NCBI RefSeq assembly: GCF_900116445.1
Contig: NZ_FPBH01000032.1
Span: 57,082 to 121,081 of the forward strand
Source of the DNA: Paraburkholderia aspalathi
GTDB lineage: Bacteria > Pseudomonadota > Gammaproteobacteria > Burkholderiales > Burkholderiaceae
Direction: 5' to 3'
Length of the DNA stretch: 64,000 nt
Shown: one piece after another, positions 45,029 through 53,654 of the stretch
How the letters are laid out: every line of letters begins with the position of its first letter
Position numbering within the stretch: the first letter of the stretch is position 1
Notes under the pieces: model-generated
Seen by the model: only the letters and a program-made list of their open reading frames with translations
The model's database searches: none
What the model was told of the DNA's origin: nothing
Program-made: the position numbers and the translations under genes

Positions 45029-46177
45029 TTAGGTAAGGTGATCTCGCGTCGCCTGAACAGCAAGCACAACGATTGCCCAAGCGAGGAAACTTGCCACCAA
45101 CGCAAAAAATACTATTCGCCAACCGTGAGGCCAAGTCGCGCTGTCTGGCTTGACAGCATCGACAAACTTGATGAGATACAAAGATTGCCGCTCCGCATTT
45201 GTGATTTGCCGCTGCTGAGCATCCGACGCATTCGCATACTGCTTCTCGAGCACACTAATATCTGACTTTAGATTCTCGAACTGCTCAAGTTGCGGCGCGT
45301 AGCTTTGCGCGCTCGCCCCTAAGCCGGATGTGTTATTGAGTTGACGCAACTCAGCCGCCACCACCCCTATTTTTCCATTCAGATTTTTCATGATGGGAGA
45401 GTCGGCGCTCAGATCCGTGCCCATCGCATCTCGTTGTGCCTGTAACGTGATGAGATCCTCCTTGAGCTTATTGGCGAGCTGCAGATTATTCAGGGCTAGC
45501 GCTGAAGGATCAACGAGGCCGTACTGCTTACGTGCACGCGCCAACTCAAACCGCTTCTCGTTGAGTTGTTGCAAGACGCGCCCCACATCTCGATTCGAAC
45601 TTTCAACAGCGTCGTGCCGTACGCGCTCAGAGATAGCGTTAATCAGCCCTTCCGATATCGCCAGTACATGGCGCGACAAATCATATGAATCCTGGGCGCT
45701 AAATGCCTTCAACTCAACGGTGACAAGACCAGTCGTGATGTCAAAGTACGGTTTGACCTTGCCTCGGAGAAAGCGCTGCTTCTGATTAGTGTCGGCGTCA
45801 AGCGGCAAATGATCCAGTAGGTCTCCGCGTGTTGGGCCAAAGAGATCATTGAGATTCACCCGTCCGCCAAGATCACGTACAAATGCTTCGCTATCGAGAT
45901 ATTGCACCACCCCGTAAGATGTGATTCCAACTTCTGAAGAGAAGGGCACAGCTTGCGCAATGCCGGCCCCTTCATTCTTGGTCTGCGCCGGCTCTGCTGG
46001 GCGCACTCCGAACGTGACAGTCGTGACGTATTCGGGCCTTGCCACGAGCCCGTAATAGATCGCCGTGAGAATCGTAGGTAGCACACATATAAGCAAAAAC
46101 AGCAAAGCTTTGCCGCGTGGCAACGCAATGCCAAGGGGACGATTGTGCGGAAGGCTTAATGGATCAGTAGTGGCCAT
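45029..46177 (-). CDS. kpsE: Capsule export inner-membrane protein KpsE-like
   Basis: A 382-residue polysaccharide co-polymerase type 3. The ATG at 46177 overlaps the kpsT stop by 14 bases. A transmembrane segment at about residues 22-45 (ALLFLLICVLPTILTAIYYGLVA) and another near the C terminus (about 353-375, IVFFALVASFLAWAIVVLAV) flank a long periplasmic helical hairpin (heptad-rich from FELARARKQYGLVDPS through LKSDISVLEKQYANASDAQ). KpsE/WcbD links the ABC permease to the outer-membrane polymer channel. Neighbouring kpsM, kpsT and the Wza-like lipoprotein complete the export set. Confidence 0.92.
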   Translation of the reverse strand: MATTDPLSLPHNRPLGIALPRGKALLFLLICVLPTILTAIYYGLVARPEYVTTVTFGVRPAEPAQTKNEGAGIAQAVPFSSEVGITSYGVVQYLDSEAFVRDLGGRVNLNDLFGPTRGDLLDHLPLDADTNQKQRFLRGKVKPYFDITTGLVTVELKAFSAQDSYDLSRHVLAISEGLINAISERVRHDAVESSNRDVGRVLQQLNEKRFELARARKQYGLVDPSALALNNLQLANKLKEDLITLQAQRDAMGTDLSADSPIMKNLNGKIGVVAAELRQLNNTSGLGASAQSYAPQLEQFENLKSDISVLEKQYANASDAQQRQITNAERQSLYLIKFVDAVKPDSATWPHGWRIVFFALVASFLAWAIVVLAVQATRDHLT

Positions 46178-46832
46178 TGAATTGAACAATTTCTGTATAG
46201 GCTTGGATGGCAGTCTCTATGTCGTCGTACAGTACAGCCGCACCACTATCGAGTACTAAACCGCAGTCACATGAGTCTCGAAGGACATCATTATTGTGCG
46301 AAACCAAAATTACATTCGCTTCGCGAATTCGTTCGTCGAGTGCTGCCTGCGCTTTCTGGCGAAACGCAGCGTCTCCAACGGCAGTTACTTCGTCGATAAG
46401 ATAAGTATCAAATCGAAATGCGAGACTTAGGCCAAACGCCAAGCGGGCGCGCATGCCCGATGAGAACGTTTTAATCGGCATATCGAAATACGCGCCGATC
46501 TCGCAGAAGTCCTCCACGTACTCCATCACCTCATGCGGAGCATAGCCATAGACGCGCGACGCAAAGATCACATTCTGGCGCGCGCTTAGGCCGCTAATGA
46601 AAAAACTGCTTAGAGCCATCGGAAATGAAATCGCACCACTCCGTCGAATTACACCGCTGCTGGGCTTCTCTGCACCAGCAATGAGCCGAATCAACGTCGA
46701 CTTCCCCGCTCCGTTGCGACCGAGGATAGCTAGATTACGTCCCTTCGGAACGACAAAACTAACGTCGTCCAGAATCACTTTACTGCCGCGCGTGGTTCGG
46801 AATGCCTTCGAAACCCGAGAAAACTCGATCAT
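46164..46832 (-). CDS. kpsT: Capsule ABC exporter ATP-binding subunit KpsT
   Basis: A 222-residue ATPase of the capsule ABC exporter. The start at 46832 (MIEFSRVSKAFRTTRGSK) has GAGGA upstream and shares 4 bases with the kpsM stop. Walker A is GRNGAGKSTL, the signature is TFSSGMRARLAFGLSLAF, Walker B is TYLIDEVTAVGD, and the switch His is in ILVSHNNDVL. The length matches KpsT (about 219-224), so it has no C-terminal carbohydrate-binding domain. That distinguishes this group-2/3 system from Wzt-type O-antigen exporters. Confidence 0.95.
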   Translation of the reverse strand: MIEFSRVSKAFRTTRGSKVILDDVSFVVPKGRNLAILGRNGAGKSTLIRLIAGAEKPSSGVIRRSGAISFPMALSSFFISGLSARQNVIFASRVYGYAPHEVMEYVEDFCEIGAYFDMPIKTFSSGMRARLAFGLSLAFRFDTYLIDEVTAVGDAAFRQKAQAALDERIREANVILVSHNNDVLRDSCDCGLVLDSGAAVLYDDIETAIQAYTEIVQFNGHY

Positions 46833-48133
46833 TCCTCGGCTCCAATGTGGCGGGAAAACAGATGCAGGAGCGCCCCACCTCCTGCCAGCAAAACCATAGC
46901 CGCCAGCAGCACGTACCCGGGCTGTAGCCACGGCGGAGCAAAACCGCTATAAAAGCCTGAACGCAATAACTCAATGCATTGCAATACAGGGTTCCAAATG
47001 AGCACTGCGCGAATCTGAGGGGGCATCTTTTCAGCGACGTAGAAGATACCGCTGCAAAAGTACATTACCCGCGTGATCTGAGACCAAATCATCTCCCACG
47101 ACTCAAAGAGTTCACCCAGCATTGCCATAAAGATGCCGAGCGATACACCGAAGAACCACGCAAGCAGCAATGCACCCAAGGTGAGCAAACTATCCTGCGG
47201 TACAGCGGAAATGCCAAGCAGATTGAAGATGCCCAGTATCAGGATCGCCACCAGCAATTCGGTAAGCAGAGAAAGAAGACCACGCGCAAGTAAAATGTCG
47301 AGAGCTTTGATTGGTGGAAGTAGCAACAGCGATCGGTTTGCTGAAAGCCCGTGCATGACTTTCGAACCGGTGTGAATGATCATGAAAAACGGCAGAAGTC
47401 CCGTTAGATAAAACAGGTACAGGTTGTGACCAAGCGGCGCGGTAGCATGATTGAGCAGCGAAAAGAACAGACCGAGCACCATCAGGTGCACAATTGGTTC
47501 AATGATTGCCCAGAGGTATCCTAGGCGCGATCGCTCATATTGCCCTGCGATTTCACGCAAAACGAGAGCATACAAAACCCTGCCTTGCATACGCAAAGCT
47601 GATGCTGGGGGCCTGACGGTGGGCGCCACAACGCTGGCCGCCCGTCGCACAACCTGCATCTGTCGACCGATTTGTCGTTGGAGTCCATCGCGGTGCGCGC
47701 GGAATTCGCTATGACGCGGCTGCCGCTCGAGCGCGATTTCCGCATAGTGCAATGCACGCCGAAACTCACCAGAAGCGGCGCATGCGCCACTCAATACTCG
47801 CTCAGCAGAGCCGTCTCCCATATCGCCAATTCGATCTTTCAGCAATCCAATCGCTTCGTGTGGGCGTCCGACCTCGACTGCCAGAGATGCAGCATGAATC
47901 ACGTAATCGAGATTGTCCGGCTCCAATTCAAGGCAGCGCGCAGCGTCATTCCTAGCCTCAGCCATCCGCCCCGCACTTGCCAGTGCCCCACTTCGCGCAC
48001 GGAAAACCGCCGCATGCTCTTCCGAATGCTGGATCAGTTGCGTCGCGAGGTTAACGGCGGAGTCATACGCACGCGCCTGAACCATCGAGTGAATTTCGGC
48101 CAACACATTAGCTACATCTTTCATACCCGACAT
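46829..48133 (-). CDS. kpsM: TPR-KpsM fusion: capsule ABC exporter permease with N-terminal TPR domain
   Basis: A 434-residue protein where KpsM alone is about 260. Residues 1-155 form about four TPR-like helical pairs (AYDSAVNLATQLIQHSEEHAAVF, AGRMAEARNDAARCLELEPDN, GRPHEAIGLLKDRIGDMGD, GEFRRALHYAEIALERQPRH). A linker, then ABC-2 permease helices follow from ALVLREIAGQYERSRLGYLWAIIEPIVHLMVLGLFF to the C terminus. The permease moves completed capsule chains across the inner membrane with KpsT. The TPR part is probably cytoplasmic and could dock biosynthetic enzymes. ATG at 48133 or 48124, with no strong Shine-Dalgarno. Confidence 0.9.
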   Translation of the reverse strand: MSGMKDVANVLAEIHSMVQARAYDSAVNLATQLIQHSEEHAAVFRARSGALASAGRMAEARNDAARCLELEPDNLDYVIHAASLAVEVGRPHEAIGLLKDRIGDMGDGSAERVLSGACAASGEFRRALHYAEIALERQPRHSEFRAHRDGLQRQIGRQMQVVRRAASVVAPTVRPPASALRMQGRVLYALVLREIAGQYERSRLGYLWAIIEPIVHLMVLGLFFSLLNHATAPLGHNLYLFYLTGLLPFFMIIHTGSKVMHGLSANRSLLLLPPIKALDILLARGLLSLLTELLVAILILGIFNLLGISAVPQDSLLTLGALLLAWFFGVSLGIFMAMLGELFESWEMIWSQITRVMYFCSGIFYVAEKMPPQIRAVLIWNPVLQCIELLRSGFYSGFAPPWLQPGYVLLAAMVLLAGGGALLHLFSRHIGAEE

Positions 48134-48164
48134 ATCTAGTGAATTAAATTTTCTTGAAAAAAAT

Positions 48165-49325
48165 TCATTTAAATGAATTCACTGAATTTACAATCGGGTA
48201 AGCAACCGAGAACAATACATTGAGAAACTTTTGGAGATCGGCGATAGGCGCATTGGCCACATAGACGATATCCTTGTCGTCGATCATAAAACTGCGCGCG
48301 ATGAAATAGCTACCCGGATCCGTTAGATCGATTCGATAAATAACGGGCACTTTTTCGTCCGTGGATTGTACGCGCGACGCATCCGGCATGCCGAAGGGCA
48401 AACGCTCCTCCATGCGAAACACGAAAACACCGCGAGGGTCAGCCCGATTATCATTCAAGCCACCCGTTCTCGCCAAGGCTTGCGCAAGGGAAATACCCGG
48501 AGCCTCGAAGCTGATTTCATCGTTCTTACCCGTGGCACCAAGCGCCGTAAATGTATTCGGCTGATAGAGGACTGCAATAGTGTCGCCCGGAAACAGCGGT
48601 ATGTTTTGGTGCGGATCATCAATGATCCGCGCAAACGGCATGCGCGCAATTTGATTTCCGCGGACGATTTGGACAGTAAGCTTATCCAACGACTGGTGAG
48701 CCGCGCCCGCACTTGTCAATGCGTCGAGCAGCCGTTCCGCCTTTGGCGTGAAAGGAACCCGAACGGCGCCCCCACCATCGCTTACCACGGTAATAAACGA
48801 TGTCTGGTTTTGCGCAAGGCGAACCAGAACCTGAGGTTGATTGGCTTTGCCCCTCAAACGCCGGGCGATCTCGGCCCCCAGTTGCTCAGTGGAAAGTCCC
48901 GCAGCCTGAATACGGCCAACAAAGGGTACCGAGATGCCACCAGAGCTATCAACGACCTGACTCGGCAGCGCAATTGATTGCCCGCCTGCCGGCGCTAGGC
49001 CCTCAGCCTGAAGCCCACCAAACAACGCAGCCGGCGGGGCCTCCCATACCGTCACGTCAAGCACATCGCCAGGCCCCAGACCTTTTTGAGCAGGCGCTTG
49101 ATTTCCGAAAGCCTCAGAAAAAGTTGAAGAAGCGCGCCGCGAAGCCAGCTGCTTTACTACCTGGGCATTTATGTCGATTAATTCAATACCTTTTGCACTT
49201 AGTTCAGCCCGGGTTGACTCAACCTGACTTGCGCGCGGGCCTGCCGAAGGAATGTTAGAGCACGCGCCAAGGAATGCCGCAGCTACGACCAATGCAGTCG
49301 ATTTCAGAACGAGACAAATGCGCAT
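48165..49325 (-). CDS. Capsule export outer-membrane lipoprotein (Wza/KpsD-like)
   Basis: A 386-residue polysaccharide export protein (WcbC-type). Residues 1-21 are a lipoprotein signal ending LGAC, so Cys22 is lipidated. The Poly_export motif GLGPGDVLDVTVWEAPP lies at about residues 81-96, ISVPFVGRIQAAGLSTEQLGAEIARRL gives the ridge region, and SLBB-type domains follow. VYVANAPIADLQKFLNVLFSVAYPIVNS near the end is the amphipathic membrane-spanning helix that forms the Wza barrel. It heads the minus-strand capsule operon, 31 bases before kpsM. Confidence 0.9.
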   Translation of the reverse strand: MRICLVLKSTALVVAAAFLGACSNIPSAGPRASQVESTRAELSAKGIELIDINAQVVKQLASRRASSTFSEAFGNQAPAQKGLGPGDVLDVTVWEAPPAALFGGLQAEGLAPAGGQSIALPSQVVDSSGGISVPFVGRIQAAGLSTEQLGAEIARRLRGKANQPQVLVRLAQNQTSFITVVSDGGGAVRVPFTPKAERLLDALTSAGAAHQSLDKLTVQIVRGNQIARMPFARIIDDPHQNIPLFPGDTIAVLYQPNTFTALGATGKNDEISFEAPGISLAQALARTGGLNDNRADPRGVFVFRMEERLPFGMPDASRVQSTDEKVPVIYRIDLTDPGSYFIARSFMIDDKDIVYVANAPIADLQKFLNVLFSVAYPIVNSVNSFK

Positions 49326-49464
49326 CTTAGTTAAGCAACATGCAATCGAGGATTGCCTTTATTGTTTTCGGAGACCTTGGCGAGGAAGGAAACCGCGGGG
49401 ATAAATTGCGCTTTGCAGGCATCGGCAACGCTAATACAATGCGCGACTTACGCGATGTTACATT

Positions 49465-49494
49465 TTGACACAGTTCCCAAGACCTCGAAAGAAT
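49465..49494 (+). promoter_or_regulatory. Possible promoter of the plus-strand glycosyltransferase-kpsC pair
   Basis: A perfect TTGACA (49465-49470) is followed after 18 bases by AAGAAT (49489-49494, four of six consensus bases). The ATG at 49502 lies 7 bases beyond, with no Shine-Dalgarno, so the mRNA may be leaderless. Confidence 0.35.
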
Positions 49495-49501
49495 TTTCCG
49501 T

Positions 49502-50653
49502 ATGAACCCCGCGATTTTTCTGGACGTTACTCGCCTCGTGAGTCGCCTCAATAATGGGCTGCTGCCCACCGGGATCGACCGTGTCGGACTTGCTTACATT
49601 CAAAAGTATGGCGCTCGAGCGCGCGCAATCCTTAGCGAGCGCGGCTTTGCCACGGTTTTAACCGAGAGAGATTCACAGCAAACGTTTGCAATGCTGCTCT
49701 CATCGATCCGCAATAGAAACGCTATTCGTGCCTTAGTCGTACGCGCGTGCCTTAATCGCTTGCGAGAAACAAGAATTAATGGTGTGTTGTTGCATACGAG
49801 TCACAACGGGATGGAATTCGGGCGTTATTACCGGGCCATGACACAGCGTCAAGTTCGCCCCGTATTCATGGTTCACGATTTAATTCCGTTAACCCACGCC
49901 GAATATTGCCGCCCGGGAGTAGATGCAACTCACCGGCATCGCATGCACACAGCGCTGATGCACGCGAGCGGCCTGATCGCCAATTCGCAAGCCACGCTCG
50001 ACTCGCTCGCGGTCGAAGCCGAGCGCGCCGGTCTCAAGCTCCCGCCGAGCGTAGTCGCACGCCTCGCCTCAGGCGTCACCCAACGCCCACTCGTAGAGCG
50101 CCCACTGCCCTCACCCTACTTCGTGATGCTCGGCACGATCGAGCCGCGCAAGAACCACTGGTTCATCCTGCATGTATGGCGGCGTATCGCCGAACAACTC
50201 GGCGCAGCCGCACCGAAGCTGGTTGTAATCGGCCGGCGCGGCTGGGAATGCGAAAACGTTGTGGATATGCTGGAGCGCTGCGAAAGCCTCAAAGGCGTCG
50301 TGATAGAAGAAGCACACTGCTCCGACGAGCAGCTTCACGCTTATCTGCAGCACGCTCAGGCGCTACTGTTCCCATCATTTGTCGAGGGATACGGCATGCC
50401 GCTCGCCGAAGCGCTCGCCCTCAAGGTGCCGGTGCTCGCCAGCGACCTCGACGTTTTCCATGAAATCGCCGACGACATTCCGGACTATCTCGACCCACTC
50501 GACGGTCCCGGCTGGCTCGCCAGCATCCAGGCCTATGCCCAAGCCAGCAGCCCGGCGCGCGACGCACAATTGGCACGCATCAAACGCTTTCGCGAACCGA
50601 CATGGGCGGAGCATTTCGAGCATGTCGACGGCTTTCTTGAGACGTTGCGTTAG
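49502..50653 (+). CDS. Glycosyltransferase family 4 (WcbB-like)
   Basis: A 383-residue GT-B enzyme. The N terminus is MNPAIFLDVTRLVSR. DLIPLTHAEYCRPG leads the first domain. The donor half holds LGTIEPRKNHWFILHVW (about residues 210-226) and the GT4 EX7E motif VEGYGMPLAEAL with Glu295 and Glu303. It precedes kpsC with adjacent stop and start (TAGATG). The 5' third is AT-rich (line 49681-49740 is 47 % GC), while everything after about 49,950 is GC-rich (line 49981-50040 is 67 %). That looks like a recombination joint within the coding sequence. It probably transfers the first or second capsule sugar. Confidence 0.88.
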   Translation: MNPAIFLDVTRLVSRLNNGLLPTGIDRVGLAYIQKYGARARAILSERGFATVLTERDSQQTFAMLLSSIRNRNAIRALVVRACLNRLRETRINGVLLHTSHNGMEFGRYYRAMTQRQVRPVFMVHDLIPLTHAEYCRPGVDATHRHRMHTALMHASGLIANSQATLDSLAVEAERAGLKLPPSVVARLASGVTQRPLVERPLPSPYFVMLGTIEPRKNHWFILHVWRRIAEQLGAAAPKLVVIGRRGWECENVVDMLERCESLKGVVIEEAHCSDEQLHAYLQHAQALLFPSFVEGYGMPLAEALALKVPVLASDLDVFHEIADDIPDYLDPLDGPGWLASIQAYAQASSPARDAQLARIKRFREPTWAEHFEHVDGFLETLR

Positions 50654-52612
50654 ATGAGAGAGCGTTCGGAACATCTGTGGATCGATCGATGGTTCGGGCG
50701 CCTCGCATTGCGCCTCGCCCGCGTCTGCGGCAAGGGCGTCAGCGTCGCGTGGCCTGGGCCGGTCTGGTCGCGAGGCGTATCCGGTACGCCCCTGTTGTCG
50801 TGGTTCACGGCACCGGTGACCGATGCTAGCGCCGATGCTTTCGCTCTCGCGATCAATTCGGCACTCACCGTCGCGCTCGAACACGATCGGAACGCCGGCG
50901 TCCCCCCCGAAGTCGAGCGACTGATGCAAAGGTTCGTGCACAGCCATGCCTCGACAAAGCGTCGGACGCAATACGGCTGCCCCGCCGCATTGCTCGAGAC
51001 CAAACGCCTAACTCGCGTCATGCTGATTGACGAGCGTGCCCGTTCTTATGGACTCGGCGTAATAGCGGCTCGCAACACTCGTCGCGCCTTCTTGCGGATG
51101 GTGCAAGCCGCACGGTCAGCCCATCCGCAAGCCGAATTCTGGATCGCCCGATCGGATGACAAAGGTGCGGGGCGCTGGCTTTCTTCGTCGATTGACGGTA
51201 TGCCGCCAGACGTTCGCCCCCTTGCCGATCACGAATCGCTGTGCGCCGCATTGCCTCATGTCGATCACGTCTACACGCTGGGCGCCTCGGAGGGCATGCA
51301 TGCGCTGATGGCCGGCGCGCCCGTACATGTATTCGGCGCGCCCTATTACGCAGGCTGGGGATTGACCGACGACGATCTGCACTTGCCGAACCGCAGCGCA
51401 CGGCCCACGCTCGCCGCCCTATTCGACGTGGTCTTCCTGCGCTTCACACGCTATCTGAATCCGTTCACGCACACGCCTGGCACGCTCGACGATCTGCTCG
51501 ACAGCATCGAGCTGCAGCGGACCGTCCAGCATCGATTCGCGGATTTGCGGCACGTAGCAGGGATACGCTTCCAATGGTGGAAGCGCCCGTTTGCGACGCC
51601 ATACGTAAGCGCCGGCGGCGCTACGTTACGCTGGACGCGCAAGCCGCAGTCCGTGCAAACGAACGAATGCGCAGTATTGTGGGGCGCGCGCAGCGCGGAA
51701 GGTCTTGCGCCCGGGGTTCGCCACGTCAGAATCGAAGACGGTTTCTTTCATTCGACAGGTCTCGGCTCCGACATGATCGCGCCGCGCAGTCAGGTGATCG
51801 ACCGGCGCGGCCTCTATTTCGACGCGAGCCAGCCGAGCGATCTCAGCGTGCTGCTCAACGAAAGCGAGTTCAGCGCAACCGAACTGGCACGCGCCGCGGC
51901 ACTGCGCGATCAGGTTGTCAGGCTCGGTGTCACCAAATACAACCTGGGCCGACGTCGCCCTGCGTGGACCGCACCGAAAGGCAAACAAGTCGTACTGGTC
52001 CCGGGCCAGGTCGCCGACGACGCATCGATCCGGCTCGGCACACGCGCCATCGGCACGGCCGACGCGCTACTACGCGAAGTACGCAGGCTGCGTCCCGACG
52101 CTTTCGTGGTCTACAAACCGCATCCGGATGTGCTGTCGGGTAATCGCAATGGACTGATCGATGCGCAGCAACTCGCGGACATGGTCGATACGGAAGCCGA
52201 CTTGCTGTCGCTCGTCGACGTGGCGGACGAAGTGCACACACTCTCATCGCTCGCAGGCTTCGATGCATTGTTGCGCGGCAAAGCGGTCTTCACGTACGGG
52301 CTGCCTTTCTATGCGGGCTGGGGACTAACGCACGACGCACTCGCACCGGTGCCATGGCGGCATCGCACGCTAACGCTGGACATGTTATGCGCGGGCGTGC
52401 TGCTACGTTACCCGCTCTACTGGGACTGGCACACGCGTCTTTTCACAACGCCGGAAGCGGTAATCGAACAGCTCGCGCCGCAGGCCGCACGACCGCTCGA
52501 ACAGGTTCGTGGCAACCGCATGCGGCCGCTGCTCAAAGCAATCCGCTGGACCCGCAACGGAATCCACCATACGTCATGGCGTTTCCGGCAGAGACTCACA
52601 CCCCGTACATAA
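50654..52612 (+). CDS. kpsC: Capsule polysaccharide Kdo transferase KpsC (WcbA-like)
   Basis: A 652-residue protein built from two homologous Capsule_synth domains. The repeat is easily seen: HVYTLGASEGMHALMAGAPV and GAPYYAGWGLTDDDL near residues 212-245, matched by HTLSSLAGFDALLRGKAVFT and GLPFYAGWGLTHDAL near 530-565. The second half starts at about VLWGARSAEGLAPGVRHVRIEDGFFHSTGLGSD. KpsC extends the beta-Kdo linker on lyso-phosphatidylglycerol that KpsS begins. A strong bidirectional terminator follows. It is transcribed opposite to most of the locus, downstream of the glycosyltransferase gene. Confidence 0.9.
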   Translation: MRERSEHLWIDRWFGRLALRLARVCGKGVSVAWPGPVWSRGVSGTPLLSWFTAPVTDASADAFALAINSALTVALEHDRNAGVPPEVERLMQRFVHSHASTKRRTQYGCPAALLETKRLTRVMLIDERARSYGLGVIAARNTRRAFLRMVQAARSAHPQAEFWIARSDDKGAGRWLSSSIDGMPPDVRPLADHESLCAALPHVDHVYTLGASEGMHALMAGAPVHVFGAPYYAGWGLTDDDLHLPNRSARPTLAALFDVVFLRFTRYLNPFTHTPGTLDDLLDSIELQRTVQHRFADLRHVAGIRFQWWKRPFATPYVSAGGATLRWTRKPQSVQTNECAVLWGARSAEGLAPGVRHVRIEDGFFHSTGLGSDMIAPRSQVIDRRGLYFDASQPSDLSVLLNESEFSATELARAAALRDQVVRLGVTKYNLGRRRPAWTAPKGKQVVLVPGQVADDASIRLGTRAIGTADALLREVRRLRPDAFVVYKPHPDVLSGNRNGLIDAQQLADMVDTEADLLSLVDVADEVHTLSSLAGFDALLRGKAVFTYGLPFYAGWGLTHDALAPVPWRHRTLTLDMLCAGVLLRYPLYWDWHTRLFTTPEAVIEQLAPQAARPLEQVRGNRMRPLLKAIRWTRNGIHHTSWRFRQRLTPRT

Positions 52613-52631
52613 CCGTCGCGCCGGAAAACGT

Positions 52632-52669
52632 AAAAAGCCCCGCAAAGTTTTCACCTTGCGGGGCTTTTT
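52632..52669. terminator. Bidirectional terminator between kpsC and the cyo operon
   Basis: A perfect 14-bp repeat, aaaaagccccgcaa (52632-52645) and ttgcggggcttttt (52656-52669), with a 10-base loop. It carries A-run and T-run ends on the two strands and marks the right border of the capsule locus. Confidence 0.9.
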
Positions 52670-52691
52670 CTCAAGTGGCTACGTTTTCCGC

Positions 52692-53048
52692 CTAGCGGGA
52701 CATCATATGCATGCTGACGTTATGCATGATCCACAATGACCCGACGATCAGAATCACGGCCGTGAGCACAGTGAAGCCGAACGCCATGACGTTCCAGCGC
52801 TGTGCCGACGACGCGTTCATGTGCAGGAAGAAAATCAGATGCACGACGATCTGCACGAACGCGAGGCCTGCGATTGCGAGCAGAGCGTTCTCGCCGGTCA
52901 ACGTCCCGTTGAGGACGAGACCGAAAGCCGCGGCAGTCAGGATGACGGAGAGAATGAAACCCACCGTATAGCTGCCGAAGCTGCCGTGACTTTCTCCGCC
53001 GTGTCCTTCGTCCGGGTGCGCCAGATGTGAGTGATGGCTATGGTCCAT
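52692..53048 (-). CDS. cyoD: Cytochrome bo3 ubiquinol oxidase subunit IV
   Basis: A 118-residue membrane protein with three hydrophobic helices (YTVGFILSVILTAAAFGLVL, LLAIAGLAFVQIVVHLIFFLHM, VLTAVILIVGSLWIM) after a His-rich N-terminal tail. It helps assemble the CuB centre of the oxidase. It abuts the cyoC stop directly and is the last gene of the operon. No cyoE (haem O synthase) follows. The next element is a terminator. Confidence 0.93.
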   Translation of the reverse strand: MDHSHHSHLAHPDEGHGGESHGSFGSYTVGFILSVILTAAAFGLVLNGTLTGENALLAIAGLAFVQIVVHLIFFLHMNASSAQRWNVMAFGFTVLTAVILIVGSLWIMHNVSMHMMSR

Positions 53049-53654
53049 TTAGATCACGCTCGCAAGATAGACAAAGGTGAAGACGCCAATCCACACGACG
53101 TCCAGAAAGTGCCAGAACAGGCTCAGGCACGTCAGGCGAATCATGTCGCGTTCGGTCAGATCGCGATGACGCATCACCTGCACGGCGAGCACCACCATCC
53201 AGATCAGGCCGCACGTCACGTGCAAACCGTGCGTGCCGACCAGCGTAAAGAACGACGACAGGAACGCGCTGCGGCTCGGGCCCGCACCCTGGGCGATCAG
53301 GTGCGAGAACTCACGCATTTCCAGCACGAGGAACGCGAGACCCAGCAGGAAGGTCACGCCGAGCCAGAAGAGCAGCACGCCCTTCCGGTTCTTGTGCGCG
53401 CCCAGCATCGCGAAGCCGTACGTGATACTGCTCAACAGCAGCATCGACGTTTCAAGCGCGACGCCCGGGATCTCGAACAGATCTTTACCGGTCGGGCCAC
53501 CCGCGAACTGATGGCCCATCACCGCGAATACGGCGAAGAGCGCGGCAAAGATGATGCAGTCGGTCATCAGGTACAGCCAGAAACCGAATACCGATTGCGA
53601 CGGCACATGGTCCGGCGCGAGATGCGGTTGAACCGCAATAGTCTTCTGTAGCAT
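53049..53654 (-). CDS. cyoC: Cytochrome bo3 ubiquinol oxidase subunit III
   Basis: A 201-residue integral membrane protein with five hydrophobic segments, typical of CyoC. Recognisable parts are FGFWLYLMTDCIIFAALFAVF, MLLLSSITYGFAML, GLAFLVLEMREFSHLI and SFFTLVGTHGLHVTCGLIWM. It stabilises the catalytic core without redox cofactors. Its ATG shares one base with the cyoB stop (TGATG). Confidence 0.95.
   Translation of the reverse strand: MLQKTIAVQPHLAPDHVPSQSVFGFWLYLMTDCIIFAALFAVFAVMGHQFAGGPTGKDLFEIPGVALETSMLLLSSITYGFAMLGAHKNRKGVLLFWLGVTFLLGLAFLVLEMREFSHLIAQGAGPSRSAFLSSFFTLVGTHGLHVTCGLIWMVVLAVQVMRHRDLTERDMIRLTCLSLFWHFLDVVWIGVFTFVYLASVI

Noticed and set aside
49327..49569. 80-codon minus-strand frame upstream of the Wza-like gene
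   Set aside because: It overlaps the start of the glycosyltransferase gene and has no domain or ribosome binding site.
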